From NCBI GenBank assembly GCA_019242395.1, contig JAFAVP010000209.1, positions 1 through 32,756 on the forward strand: DNA of 32,756 nucleotides, in the 5' to 3' direction. The stretch is from Alphaproteobacteria bacterium. GTDB taxonomy: Bacteria; Pseudomonadota; Alphaproteobacteria; Micropepsales; Micropepsaceae. The notes beneath the pieces were generated by a model. It did no database searches and was not told where the DNA came from. It saw only the letters and a list, made by a program, of their open reading frames with translations. Position numbers and translations under genes: made by a program. Shown piece after piece: positions 6,132 through 14,333 of the stretch (position 1 is the stretch's first letter; each line of letters starts with the position of its first letter).

Positions 6132-7265
6132 TCAGATCGCTCCCGCATCCCTCAAGGCTCGGATCTCCTCAGCCGAAAAGCTCCAATCTGACAAGACCCG
6201 CTCGCTGTCCGGGGGGTGGGGAGCTGTGGGCGTTCCGGGGGCGGTGCGGCTGAATCGCGGCGCGGGCGCGGGTTGCACGATTCCATCAACCTCCACGAAG
6301 GTGTTTCGCGCGGCATTGTGTGAATGCGCGGGCGCCTCACTGAGCGATAACACCGGCGCATAGCAAGTGTCGGTCCCAAGCAGGATGGCATCCCATTCGT
6401 CTCGCGTTTTGGCGCGGATGACGGCTGCGAGTTTCTCCTTCAGCGTAGGCCAGCGCGAGCGGTCCATCTGAAGATCGAATTCCGGATCGGCGATCCCTGT
6501 CTTCTGCAACAGCTCCCGATAGAACTGTGGCTCGATGGCGCCGATCGCCACGTACTTGCCATCGCGCGTTTCATACGTGTCGTAGAAGGGGGCGCCGGAA
6601 TCCAGCAGGTTCACCCCGCGCGCGTCCTGCCAGATGCCGGAGGCGAGCATGCCATAAAAGACCCCCATCAGCGACGCCGCACCGTCGGTCATCGCGGCAT
6701 CGATGACCTGCCCTTTTCCGGAGGTTCGCGCCTCCAGAATTCCGCAAACCATGCCGAAGGCGAGATAAAGCGCGCCGCCGCCGAAATCGCCCGCCAGATT
6801 GAGTGGCGGTACCGGCTTTCCGCCGGCGCTTCCGATCGCATGCAGGGCACCCGACAGCGCGATGTAGTTAATGTCGTGGCCGGCAGCGTGCGCCAGCGGC
6901 CCTGTCTGGCCCCAGCCCGTGATGCGTCCGTAAACCAGCTTTGGATTGCGGGCGAAGCAAGTTTCGGGTCCAAGCCCCAGCCGTTCCATCACGCCCGGAC
7001 GGAAGCCCTCGATCAGCCCGTCGGCTTTCTCAATCAGCTTAAGTGCAGCTTCAACCGCTTCCGGTTTCTTCAGATCCAGCGCGAGCGCTTGCCGGCCGCG
7101 CAGGTATACCTCGGCCTTGTTGGGCAGGCGCCCGCCCTTGCGGTCAATGCGCAGCACCTGCGCTCCCATGTCGGCGAACAGCATGGCCGCAAAGGGACCG
7201 GGGCCTAGCCCCGCAAACTCAACAATTTTGATGCCTTTCAGTGGCCCCACTTCGCGGCTCCACAT
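6132..7265 (-). CDS. CoA transferase family III, alpha-methylacyl-CoA racemase type
   Basis: A 377-residue CaiB/BaiF-type protein. The N-terminal [19 protein letters not shown] is typical of alpha-methylacyl-CoA racemases rather than of oxalate or carnitine CoA transferases. The residues matching the racemase catalytic set are present: His130 in AGHDINY, Asp160 in AGDFGGG and Glu245 in AIEPQF. It likely interconverts 2R- and 2S-methylacyl-CoA esters so that branched acyl chains can enter beta-oxidation. A GTG four codons upstream (7277) is an alternative start. The gene ends at the base following the stop of the acyl-CoA synthetase gene, a tail-to-tail arrangement that groups two acyl-CoA enzymes. 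The true substrate is not visible from sequence. Confidence 0.87.
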   Translation of the reverse strand: MWSREVGPLKGIKIVEFAGLGPGPFAAMLFADMGAQVLRIDRKGGRLPNKAEVYLRGRQALALDLKKPEAVEAALKLIEKADGLIEGFRPGVMERLGLGPETCFARNPKLVYGRITGWGQTGPLAHAAGHDINYIALSGALHAIGSAGGKPVPPLNLAGDFGGGALYLAFGMVCGILEARTSGKGQVIDAAMTDGAASLMGVFYGMLASGIWQDARGVNLLDSGAPFYDTYETRDGKYVAIGAIEPQFYRELLQKTGIADPEFDLQMDRSRWPTLKEKLAAVIRAKTRDEWDAILLGTDTCYAPVLSLSEAPAHSHNAARNTFVEVDGIVQPAPAPRFSRTAPGTPTAPHPPDSERVLSDWSFSAEEIRALRDAGAI

Positions 7266-7306
7266 TGCCGCAGCCACTCTCTCACAGCCAAGCAGTGGAC
7301 GTAAGG

Positions 7307-8677
7307 CTAGGCCGCCGCTGCGATCACGCGGTTTCGGCCTTCCCGTTTGGCGCGATAAAGCGCCTGGTCGGCCCGATGCAGGAGCTGCTCAGAGCTGTCT
7401 CCGGCGCCCGCGGAGCCCGCGATTCCAATACTGATTGTGATATTCAATCGCCCGGGATCGCGGCTGATCGGAACTGGCGTGGCTTCCACGCTGCGGCGCA
7501 GGCGTTCGGCCACAGCAGCGGCAAACTCCACGTCCGTGTCCGGCATCACCACAACAAACTCTTCGCCACCGTAACGGCAAGCCAGATCGATGCCCCGCAC
7601 ATTCGCCGCAATGCGGCTGGCGAACTCGCGCAGCACCTCGTCCCCGATGTCGTGACCGTAGGTGTCGTTCACGGACTTAAAGTGGTCGATGTCCATGATC
7701 AGGAATGCCAGCGGCTTCGCCGACTTTTCCGCGTTGGCGATCAGCGTATCGAGATGGCGAGCCATGTAGCGGCGATTGTGAAGACCGGTAAGCTGGTCGG
7801 TGATCGCCATTTCGATGCTGAGCTGCATGTTCTGGCGAAGATGGTCCGAATACCGCTTCTTGCGTAGCTGCGTGCGGATACGGGCAACCAGCTCGTTCCG
7901 GTCCACCGGCCGGGTGAGATAGTCGTTCACTCCCATCTCCAGGGCCTGGGTGAGCTTGCGGCGGTCTCCTTCGCTCACCAGCACCAGAATGGGGACGTTG
8001 CGGCCTTCGGGCAGGGAGCGCAGTTGCGAGCACAGCCTCAAGCCATCGAAACTTCGCAAGCCGAGGCTCACAACGATAAGGTCGGGGTCGTTTCCGCGCA
8101 CGCACACCAGGGCTTCTTCGAAGCTATCGACGGCAACGACTTCGTTCTGCGGCGTCAGAGCGGCTTTGAACCACGCGACAGATTCCGGCCGGTCCTCGAT
8201 GACGAGGATGCGTCCGGTTGGCGATCCATCGACCAAAGTCTGAGCCGGATCGAGCAAGCCCATGCTCTGGCCTGTTTCTTCGCGCATGCGCAGCTCATCC
8301 GTCATCATCTTGAGGCGGACGAGGCTGCGGACCCGCGCGAACAATGCGGCGTCGTCCACGGGTTTGGTCAGGAAGTCGTCCGCGCCGGATTCGAGCCCCG
8401 CCACCCGGTCGGCCGGCTGATCGAGCGCGGTGACCATCACCACCGGCAGGTGGGCGGTTTTCGGGTTCTGCTTGATGCGTTTGCAAACTTCGAACCCATC
8501 CATTCCGGGCATCATCACATCGAGCAGCACGATGTCAGGATGGTGTTCCTCGATCTTCGCAAGCGCCTCGAGCCCGCTGAAGGCTGTCGAAACCTCGAAG
8601 TATTCGGCTGCGAGCTTGGCCTCAAGCAGCTTTACGTTGGAGAGGATGTCGTCGACAACGAGAACCCGTGCGGTCAT
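7307..8677 (-). CDS. pleD: Response regulator diguanylate cyclase PleD
   Basis: A 456-residue protein with the PleD layout REC-REC-GGDEF. The first receiver (1-120) has the acidic pair D9/D10, the phospho-acceptor D53 in [11 protein letters not shown] and K105. The second receiver (about 155-270) is an adaptor: its phospho-acceptor position is Ser in [11 protein letters not shown]. The cyclase domain (about 285-452) has GGEEF at 370-374 and an inhibitory site R361-G-I-D364 five residues before it, so it should make c-di-GMP from two GTP and be feedback inhibited. In Caulobacter PleD drives the swarmer-to-stalked change at the cell pole. It lies 5 bases downstream of divK on the same strand, almost certainly in one operon. 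Confidence 0.96.
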   Translation of the reverse strand: MTARVLVVDDILSNVKLLEAKLAAEYFEVSTAFSGLEALAKIEEHHPDIVLLDVMMPGMDGFEVCKRIKQNPKTAHLPVVMVTALDQPADRVAGLESGADDFLTKPVDDAALFARVRSLVRLKMMTDELRMREETGQSMGLLDPAQTLVDGSPTGRILVIEDRPESVAWFKAALTPQNEVVAVDSFEEALVCVRGNDPDLIVVSLGLRSFDGLRLCSQLRSLPEGRNVPILVLVSEGDRRKLTQALEMGVNDYLTRPVDRNELVARIRTQLRKKRYSDHLRQNMQLSIEMAITDQLTGLHNRRYMARHLDTLIANAEKSAKPLAFLIMDIDHFKSVNDTYGHDIGDEVLREFASRIAANVRGIDLACRYGGEEFVVVMPDTDVEFAAAVAERLRRSVEATPVPISRDPGRLNITISIGIAGSAGAGDSSEQLLHRADQALYRAKREGRNRVIAAAA

Positions 8678-8682
8678 GGCAC

Positions 8683-9057
8683 CTAGCCGATGAACCGGCG
8701 GACGGTGTCCAGAAAACTGGTCACCGAAATCGGCTTGGAGATATACGCCTCGCAGCCCCCCTGACGAATCACTTCTTCATCGCCCTTCATCGCGAAAGCC
8801 GTGACTGCCACCACCGGAATGGCTTTCAGCGAATCATCTTCTTTCAGCCATTTGGTGACTTCCAGGCCTGAGACCTCGGGTAGCTGGATGTCCATGAGAA
8901 TCAAATCGGGGCGGTGCTCGCGCGCGATGTCCAGCGCCTCCATCCCGTCTTTTGTCTGCAGGATGTTGTAACCATGAGCATCGAGAAGGTCGTGGAAGAG
9001 CTTCATGTTCAGCTCATTGTCTTCCACGATGAGCACTGTCTTGGTTCTCATGTCCAT
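8683..9057 (-). CDS. divK: Single-domain response regulator DivK
   Basis: A 124-residue stand-alone receiver with the DivK signature [18 protein letters not shown] at the N-terminus, the phospho-acceptor Asp in [13 protein letters not shown], the switch Thr in VVAVTAFAM and the Lys in YISKPIS. DivK is phosphorylated by DivJ and dephosphorylated by PleC and controls CtrA activity and cell polarity. The ATG at 9057 has GGAG eight bases upstream; the frame is open to 9138, but the extra residues do not match the family, and the ATG at 9051 is a close alternative. It is the first gene of a divK-pleD operon. Confidence 0.95.
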   Translation of the reverse strand: MDMRTKTVLIVEDNELNMKLFHDLLDAHGYNILQTKDGMEALDIAREHRPDLILMDIQLPEVSGLEVTKWLKEDDSLKAIPVVAVTAFAMKGDEEVIRQGGCEAYISKPISVTSFLDTVRRFIG

Positions 9058-9276
9058 AAAGGCTCTCCGGCAGAAGCAATTTGCGTCCGATACGGCGGCA
9101 AAATGCCATCGCTCGCGCACCCTTGTATTTGCATCCACCTCGGGTTCGCGGTTTGAGAAGTATTAGGTCCAATGTCTTAACGCTCTCTTGACAATCGCCC
9201 GCTGCCGCAGTGAACGGTCGAAAGAAGTGGCGGAAAACCTACGGAGGCGCTTACGGATCGGTTAACAGCAGAGACG

Positions 9277-9510
9277 ATGGGCTTGAAAGCTCTGGCATTC
9301 CTTGCCGGGGCGCCCGAGCCCCTCGAACGGTTCATGGCTGTATCCGGCGCCGACGCGGGTGGACTGCGCGAACGCGCGTCTGAGCCGGCGTTCTTGTGCG
9401 CCGTTCTGGAGTTTCTGCTTACAGACGAGGGCTTACTCCTCACATTCTGCGAAACGGAGTCGCTCAAACCCGAGCTTGTTCACCGGGCGTCGCACGCACT
9501 CGGTGGCTGA
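9277..9510 (+). CDS. DUF3572 family protein
   Basis: A 77-residue all-helical protein of the DUF3572 family, whose genes are often found beside divK in Alphaproteobacteria. The N-terminal LKALAFLAG and the central LxxRA..PxFLxAVLEFLLxDE pattern are characteristic; its function is unknown. The family's usual N-terminus is a little longer, and similar residues are encoded just upstream of 9277, but no start codon is available there before a stop at 9211. So 9277 is taken, with a poor ribosome site. Its stop overlaps the start of the ROK kinase gene by one base (TGATG), so it is the first gene of a coupled three-gene operon. It is divergent from divK. Confidence 0.8.
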   Translation: MGLKALAFLAGAPEPLERFMAVSGADAGGLRERASEPAFLCAVLEFLLTDEGLLLTFCETESLKPELVHRASHALGG

Positions 9511-10433
9511 TGCGAATCGGGATCGACGTAGGAGGCACCAAGATCGAGCTTCTGGCTCTGGGGCCGAGCGGGTCGGAGCTTTACCGCGAGCGTATTCCGA
9601 CGCCGCGGGACTCCTACGGCGCAATCGTCTCCGCGATTGCAGGCCTGGTGAAGCGCGCTGAAGCCGCCCTCGGGGAGCACGGTACTGTGGGTCTGGCGAT
9701 CCCGGGCATCCTTAGCCCAAAGACCGGGCTCGTGAAGAACGCAAACTCCACACTCCTGATCGGTCAACCGTTGGATCAAGATTTGGGTGCTGCACTGAAC
9801 CGCCCCATCCGCGCCGCCAATGACGCAAACTGCTTCGCCTTGTCGGAGGCGACCGACGGCGCGGCCGCGAGCCAGGGTATAGTGTTCGGGATCATCGCCG
9901 GAACCGGGGTTGGCGGCGGCATTTGCGTGGGTGGCCGTGTGCTCACCGGTGCCCATGCTATCTGTGGCGAATGGGGCCACAACCCCCTGCCCTGGCCGAA
10001 GCTCGAAGAGCTGCCGGGTGCTGGCTGCTATTGTGGCAAAACAGGGTGCATCGAAACTTGGTGCAGCGGGCCAGCATTGTCCTCGCGCTTCGAGGCGAAG
10101 ACCGGACGCAAGCTCCGGCCAACCGAGATCGCTGCCGCCGCCGACACCGGCGATGCTGTTGCTGTGCTCGTTATGGACCGGTTTCTTGACCGCTTCGCGC
10201 GTGCCATTGCAACGATCGTCAACATTCTGGATCCAGACGTCATCGTGATCGGCGGCGGGCTTTCGAATATTGCCGCGCTCTACACCGGCTTGCCGAAACG
10301 GGTGGAGCGCTACGCTTTCAACCCCGAAGCCCAGACCATCATCGTCAAGAACCGCCACGGCGATTCCAGCGGCGTGCGCGGCGCCGCGTGGCTGTGGACT
10401 GAGGACGAACGCGAAGACGGTCTGCCAAGGTGA
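9510..10433 (+). CDS. ROK family sugar kinase (fructokinase/GlcNAc kinase-like)
   Basis: A 307-residue sugar kinase. The N-terminal phosphate motif is IGIDVGGTKIE (3-13). Asp105 in AANDANC is the catalytic base. GEWGH (153-157) gives the sugar-binding Glu and a zinc-binding His157, and the ROK zinc cysteines are C173, C175 and C180 in GCYCGKTGCIE. It phosphorylates a hexose or amino sugar with ATP; the sequence fits fructokinase/mannokinase or N-acetylglucosamine kinase types and cannot choose between them. Start and stop overlap with both neighbours by one base each (TGATG on each side), so translation is likely coupled to DUF3572 and dinB. Confidence 0.92.
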   Translation: MRIGIDVGGTKIELLALGPSGSELYRERIPTPRDSYGAIVSAIAGLVKRAEAALGEHGTVGLAIPGILSPKTGLVKNANSTLLIGQPLDQDLGAALNRPIRAANDANCFALSEATDGAAASQGIVFGIIAGTGVGGGICVGGRVLTGAHAICGEWGHNPLPWPKLEELPGAGCYCGKTGCIETWCSGPALSSRFEAKTGRKLRPTEIAAAADTGDAVAVLVMDRFLDRFARAIATIVNILDPDVIVIGGGLSNIAALYTGLPKRVERYAFNPEAQTIIVKNRHGDSSGVRGAAWLWTEDEREDGLPR

Positions 10434-11692
10434 TGGCCTTCTGCCGCGACTGCCTGAATGATCAACGGCAGAGCGCGGCGCGGTGCTCAGTGTGCGGCAG
10501 CCATCGTGTTGTGTCGCATCCTGAACTGGCGGCGCTCTCGATTGCCCATCTTGACTGCGATGCCTTCTACGCCGCCATCGAAAAGCGGGATGATCCGTCG
10601 CTGGCTGGCAAACCGGTTATCATTGGCGGCGGCAAGCGTGGCGTGGTGGCGACGGCCTGCTACATCGCGCGCACCTACGGCGTGCGCTCCGCGATGCCGA
10701 TGTTCCAGGCGCTCCAACTCTGCCCCAATCCGGTTATCCTTAAACCGCGGATGGCGAAGTATGTGGAGGTGGCGCGCGACGTTCGGCGGCTGATGCGGGA
10801 TATCACGCCTTTGGTCGAGCCGCTGTCCCTCGACGAGGCCTACCTCGATCTCTCCGGCACGGAGCGGCTGCATGGGGCTATGCCGGCCAAAACGCTGGCG
10901 GCCCTAGCGCTGCGCGTAGAACGCGAGATCGGAATTACCGTCTCGGTCGGCCTTAGCTTCAACAAGTTTCTCGCCAAACTTGCTTCCGATCTCGACAAGC
11001 CGCGCGGCTTCGCTGTGATCGGCCGTGCCGAAGCAAAGACCTTCCTGCGTGATAAACCGGTATCCTTCATCCGCGGCGCTGGCGCGTCGCTTCAGGGCCG
11101 GCTGGCAAAGGATGGCCTCACCACCATCCGGCAGTTGCAGGACGCCAGCCCACGCGAACTCGCAAAGCGATACGGAAGCACCGGTCTCTGGTTACATCGA
11201 CTCGTCAATGCCGAGGATGATCGCAAGGTCGATCCGGCAGGCGAACTGAAGAGCATCTCCTCCGAAACCACCTTCGAGAGGAACCTAACGAAAATTGCGG
11301 AACTTGAGCGGATTCTCTGGCTGCAATGCGAGCGCGTGGGCGCGCGGGCCAAAGCCTCCGGACTCGGCGGACGGACGGTGGTGCTTAAACTGAAAACAGC
11401 CGCTTTCCGCACCCGCACCCGGAGCGTATCGCTCGATGCGCCCACGCAATTGGCTGACCGCATTTTCCGGGTTGCCCGAGAAGCCTTGCGGCGCGAAGCG
11501 GATGGCACGGCGTTCCGCCTCCTCGGTGCGGGCCTGCAAAACATCTGTCCGGAGACCGAGTGCGATCCGATCGACTTGGTCGATCAGGAAGCCGCCAAGC
11601 GCGCCTCCGCGGAACGAGCGATGGACAAAGTGCGCGCCAAGTTCGGCGAAGCAGCGGTCGGTAAAGGCCGCGCCTTGCGGTCAATACGATGA
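10433..11692 (+). CDS. dinB: DNA polymerase IV (DinB) with zinc-ribbon extension
   Basis: A 419-residue Y-family polymerase for translesion synthesis. The catalytic acids are D41 in HLDCDAFY and D134/E135 in LSLDEAYLDL. The palm, fingers and little-finger regions are complete. Residues 1-25 form an extra module with two CxxC pairs (C4/C7 and C18/C21), a likely zinc ribbon known from alphaproteobacterial DinB proteins but absent from E. coli DinB. The start is an ATG overlapping the ROK kinase stop by one base. No LexA-like box was seen directly before it, so SOS control, if present, would act further upstream at the operon promoter. About 184 bases follow before the next gene and contain no clear terminator. 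Confidence 0.94.
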   Translation: MAFCRDCLNDQRQSAARCSVCGSHRVVSHPELAALSIAHLDCDAFYAAIEKRDDPSLAGKPVIIGGGKRGVVATACYIARTYGVRSAMPMFQALQLCPNPVILKPRMAKYVEVARDVRRLMRDITPLVEPLSLDEAYLDLSGTERLHGAMPAKTLAALALRVEREIGITVSVGLSFNKFLAKLASDLDKPRGFAVIGRAEAKTFLRDKPVSFIRGAGASLQGRLAKDGLTTIRQLQDASPRELAKRYGSTGLWLHRLVNAEDDRKVDPAGELKSISSETTFERNLTKIAELERILWLQCERVGARAKASGLGGRTVVLKLKTAAFRTRTRSVSLDAPTQLADRIFRVAREALRREADGTAFRLLGAGLQNICPETECDPIDLVDQEAAKRASAERAMDKVRAKFGEAAVGKGRALRSIR

Positions 11693-11876
11693 GGCAGCTG
11701 TTCGACGCGCACAAGCTTCGCTCGGAGCGGGTATTGGGATAGGTCGGCGAGCCGATGACCAGCATACATTCCAAGCTAGGCGTAGGGTATGTTACAAACT
11801 CGCTCTGCAACAAGGAGTTTGCAGCGGCAAGGCGAGCGTTGACCTGTACGCGAACACGGCCCCGCCCGCAAAAGCC

Positions 11877-12746
11877 TTATGCGGCGTCGTGGCTGCGTAG
11901 ATGCCCGTAAAGCTCGGGCCTGCGGTCGCGGAACAAGCCCCACGAGGCGCGCATCTTGGCAATCTCGTCCAGATCGAAGCTGGCCGTGATAACGCCTGGT
12001 TCGGCGCGGCCCAGCTCCGCAACGATGGCACCCATGGGATCGGCGATGAAGGAGGAGCCGTAAAACGTCATCTCTCCCGCCTGCCCTTTTTCCGTGCCAA
12101 TGCGGTTGCTTGCTACAAGGGGAATGTAGTTTGCGCCTGCGTGGCCTTGCATGACGCGGCGCCAGTGATCACGCGAATCCACCGGGGGTGCAGGCGGCGG
12201 TTCAGTGCCAATAGCTGTGGGATAGAGCAGCACCTCCGCGCCCATCAGTGCCATGGCGCGCGCCCCTTCCGGAAACCACTGGTCCCAGCAAATCCCGCAA
12301 CCGAGCACGCCAAACCGGGTGTGCCATACCTTGAAGCCTGTATCGCCGGGCGTGAAATAATACTTCTCCTGGTATCCGGGCCCGTCTGGAATGTGTGATT
12401 TGCGATAAAGGCCGAGCACGCGACCGTCGGCTTCGATCATTGCCAGTGAATTGAAATGCGCGCGGCCCGCGCGTTCGAAAAAACTGAACGGCAGCACCAC
12501 TTCCAGTCCTTTCGCCAATCCTGAAAATTCCGCGATGAGCGGATGGTCTTTGAAGGGCCTGGCAAGGCCAAAATGATCTGCACACTGGTCCTGGCAGAAG
12601 TACGGCGTCTCGAACAATTCCTGCAGTAACACCACATTGGCGCCCTGCCCTGCCGCTGCGCGCACCATATCCTTCGCCGTGGCAAGGTTCTTCGGTACGT
12701 CCCACGAGCAGGCAAACTGGGCGGCCGCGACCGTGACGTTTCTCAT
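11877..12746 (-). CDS. aguB: N-carbamoylputrescine amidase
   Basis: A 289-residue nitrilase-superfamily enzyme that hydrolyses N-carbamoylputrescine to putrescine, CO2 and ammonia. The catalytic triad is visible: Glu43 in LLQELFETPYF, Lys116 in YRKSHIPDG and Cys153 in GCGICWDQWFPE. The PDGPGYQEKYYFTPGDTGF region is typical of the carbamoylputrescine branch. The start ATG overlaps the agmatine deiminase stop by four bases (ATGA), so both are translated from one message, which supports the assignment. Substrate specificity is inferred from the pairing. Confidence 0.93.
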   Translation of the reverse strand: MRNVTVAAAQFACSWDVPKNLATAKDMVRAAAGQGANVVLLQELFETPYFCQDQCADHFGLARPFKDHPLIAEFSGLAKGLEVVLPFSFFERAGRAHFNSLAMIEADGRVLGLYRKSHIPDGPGYQEKYYFTPGDTGFKVWHTRFGVLGCGICWDQWFPEGARAMALMGAEVLLYPTAIGTEPPPAPPVDSRDHWRRVMQGHAGANYIPLVASNRIGTEKGQAGEMTFYGSSFIADPMGAIVAELGRAEPGVITASFDLDEIAKMRASWGLFRDRRPELYGHLRSHDAA

Positions 12747-13789
12747 GCCGGTTCCTGTTGGGTGATGCAGTGGATTCCTCCGCCCCCCTGCACGATATCT
12801 AGCGCTTCGACTTGCAGGATATCACGATCGGGAAAGCAATCCGCCAGCACAGCGCGAGCCTTCTCGTCATTAGGATCGTCGAAGGCCGGCATCACGACAG
12901 CACCATTGGGGAGATAGAAATTTACGTAGCTTGCTGCAAGCAGGCGTTCGCGCCAGTCATTCCCCAGCTTTTGGGGTTGTGGCAGTTCCACCACCTCAAT
13001 GTCCCGGCCCTGTGCGTCGCGCGCTTCTTTCAGACGGCGGATCGTCTCCACGGCCGGTGCAAAATCCGGGTGCGACTTTGAGCATGGCACGCCGACCACC
13101 ACACGGCCTGGCGCCACGAAGCAGGCGATATTGTCGACGTGACCGTCGGTTTCTTCATCGGAAAAGCCGTCGCCCAGCCAGATCACTTTCCGGACGCCGG
13201 TAAACAAAGCCAGGCCTTCCTCGATCTGTTGCTGTGTCAGATCTGGGTTCCGGTTTGGGTTGAGCAAGCACTGCTCGGTGGTGATCAGCGTGCGCTCACC
13301 ATCCACATGAATGGCGCCCCCTTCACATACGAAGGGCGCGGGGTAGACGGCCGCGTTTTCCCGCTTAAGCACGCGTGTTGCGAACTCCGCATCCCGATCC
13401 ACAGGATCATACTTGTGGCCCCAACCATTGAAGCGCCACTGCACGCCCGCGCGCCTTCCGGCACCGCCGAGCAGGAACGTTGGTCCAGTGTCGCGCGCCC
13501 AGGAATCGTCGAGTGCCGTTTCAAACACTTCGACCTTGCCCGCGCACGCAAGCTTGGCTTCAGCAGCATCGTGAGGCCGCGCGGCCATGACAACAGGTTC
13601 GAAAGAGGAAATAGCACGCGCGACACGCGCGTAAGCTTGCTTCGCGCGGAGCAGCCCATCGGGCCCGCCCCATACTTCCACGCGGCACGGCCAGCACATC
13701 CATGTGCGAGCATGCGGCGCCCACTCCGGCGGCATCGCAAAGCCGTCCCGGGCAGGATTGGATTCGTTTGGATTAAACCAGCCGGCCAT
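12743..13789 (-). CDS. aguA: Agmatine deiminase
   Basis: A 348-residue guanidino-group-modifying enzyme that converts agmatine to N-carbamoylputrescine and ammonia. Key features are the conserved MPPEWAPHARTWMCWP N-terminus, WARDTGPTF in the middle, GGAIHVDGERTLITTEQ, DGHVDNIACF with the catalytic His, and the C-terminal nucleophile Cys341 in GGGGIHCITQQEP. The start at 13789 (MAGWFNP) gives the usual length; a frame open to 13909 would overlap the divergent ridA gene. It forms an operon with aguB. Arginine decarboxylase, which would supply agmatine, is not in the window. Confidence 0.93.
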   Translation of the reverse strand: MAGWFNPNESNPARDGFAMPPEWAPHARTWMCWPCRVEVWGGPDGLLRAKQAYARVARAISSFEPVVMAARPHDAAEAKLACAGKVEVFETALDDSWARDTGPTFLLGGAGRRAGVQWRFNGWGHKYDPVDRDAEFATRVLKRENAAVYPAPFVCEGGAIHVDGERTLITTEQCLLNPNRNPDLTQQQIEEGLALFTGVRKVIWLGDGFSDEETDGHVDNIACFVAPGRVVVGVPCSKSHPDFAPAVETIRRLKEARDAQGRDIEVVELPQPQKLGNDWRERLLAASYVNFYLPNGAVVMPAFDDPNDEKARAVLADCFPDRDILQVEALDIVQGGGGIHCITQQEPA

Positions 13790-13865
13790 TTCATCGATAT
13801 AGCTGTTTGCCTTGGCAAGGAAAACGTGATTGATGCGGCTCCCTTGCGCATATCGGAGGGCTTTG

Positions 13866-14333
13866 ATGCCGGGAAAGATCGACAGCCGCCTCGCCGAGAT
13901 GAACATCAAGTTGCCGGAGCCCCCGGCACCGGTAGCGAGTTATGTGCCGTACGTGGTGAGCGGCAACCTCGTCTTCATCTCTGGCCAGGTGACGATGGGC
14001 GAAAGCGGCCTGCAATATGTGGGTACCGTAGGCAAGGAACTATCGCTCGAAGAGGGCAACGCGGCAGCACGGCTTTGCGCTATCAATCTGCTCGCGCAAC
14101 TCCGAGCCGCGGCGGCCGGTGACCTCGATCGGATGAGGCGGTGCGTACGGTTGGGCGTGTTCGTCAATGCGGTGCCAGGATACGCACAGCATCCTGAAGT
14201 GGCCAATGGCGCCTCCGATTTGATTGTCGAAGTTTTCGGTGACGCAGGGCGGCATTCGCGCGCGGCGGTGGGCGCAGGTTCCCTTCCTCGAAACGTCGCT
14301 GTCGAAGTGGATGGTGTGTTCGAGTTGGCGTGA
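13866..14333 (+). CDS. RidA family protein
   Basis: A 155-residue member of the YjgF/RidA family. The visible pattern is the VSGNLVFISGQV strand near residue 30-45, a long central helix, RCVRLGVFVNAVPGY and the C-terminal RAAVGAGSLPRNVAVEVD, in which the Arg and the Gly-Ala-LPxxVxVE segment are family hallmarks. RidA proteins hydrolyse reactive enamine or imine intermediates. A GGAGG site seven bases before the ATG sets the start. It is divergent from the agmatine genes with a 76-base spacer and overlaps the next gene by four bases. It is a longer subfamily than the classic 130-residue RidA, so its exact substrate is unclear. Confidence 0.9.
   Translation: MPGKIDSRLAEMNIKLPEPPAPVASYVPYVVSGNLVFISGQVTMGESGLQYVGTVGKELSLEEGNAAARLCAINLLAQLRAAAAGDLDRMRRCVRLGVFVNAVPGYAQHPEVANGASDLIVEVFGDAGRHSRAAVGAGSLPRNVAVEVDGVFELA

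Noticed and set aside
9058-9276. Possible CtrA boxes or a sigma-70 promoter (TTGACA at 9188) between divK and the DUF3572 gene
   Set aside because: No TTAA-N7-TTAA pair with the right spacing was found, and the -10 region 17 bases after TTGACA matches poorly.
11693-11876. Terminator or small gene after dinB
   Set aside because: Only weak six-base stems and a 17-codon frame beginning at the dinB stop were seen; neither has further support.
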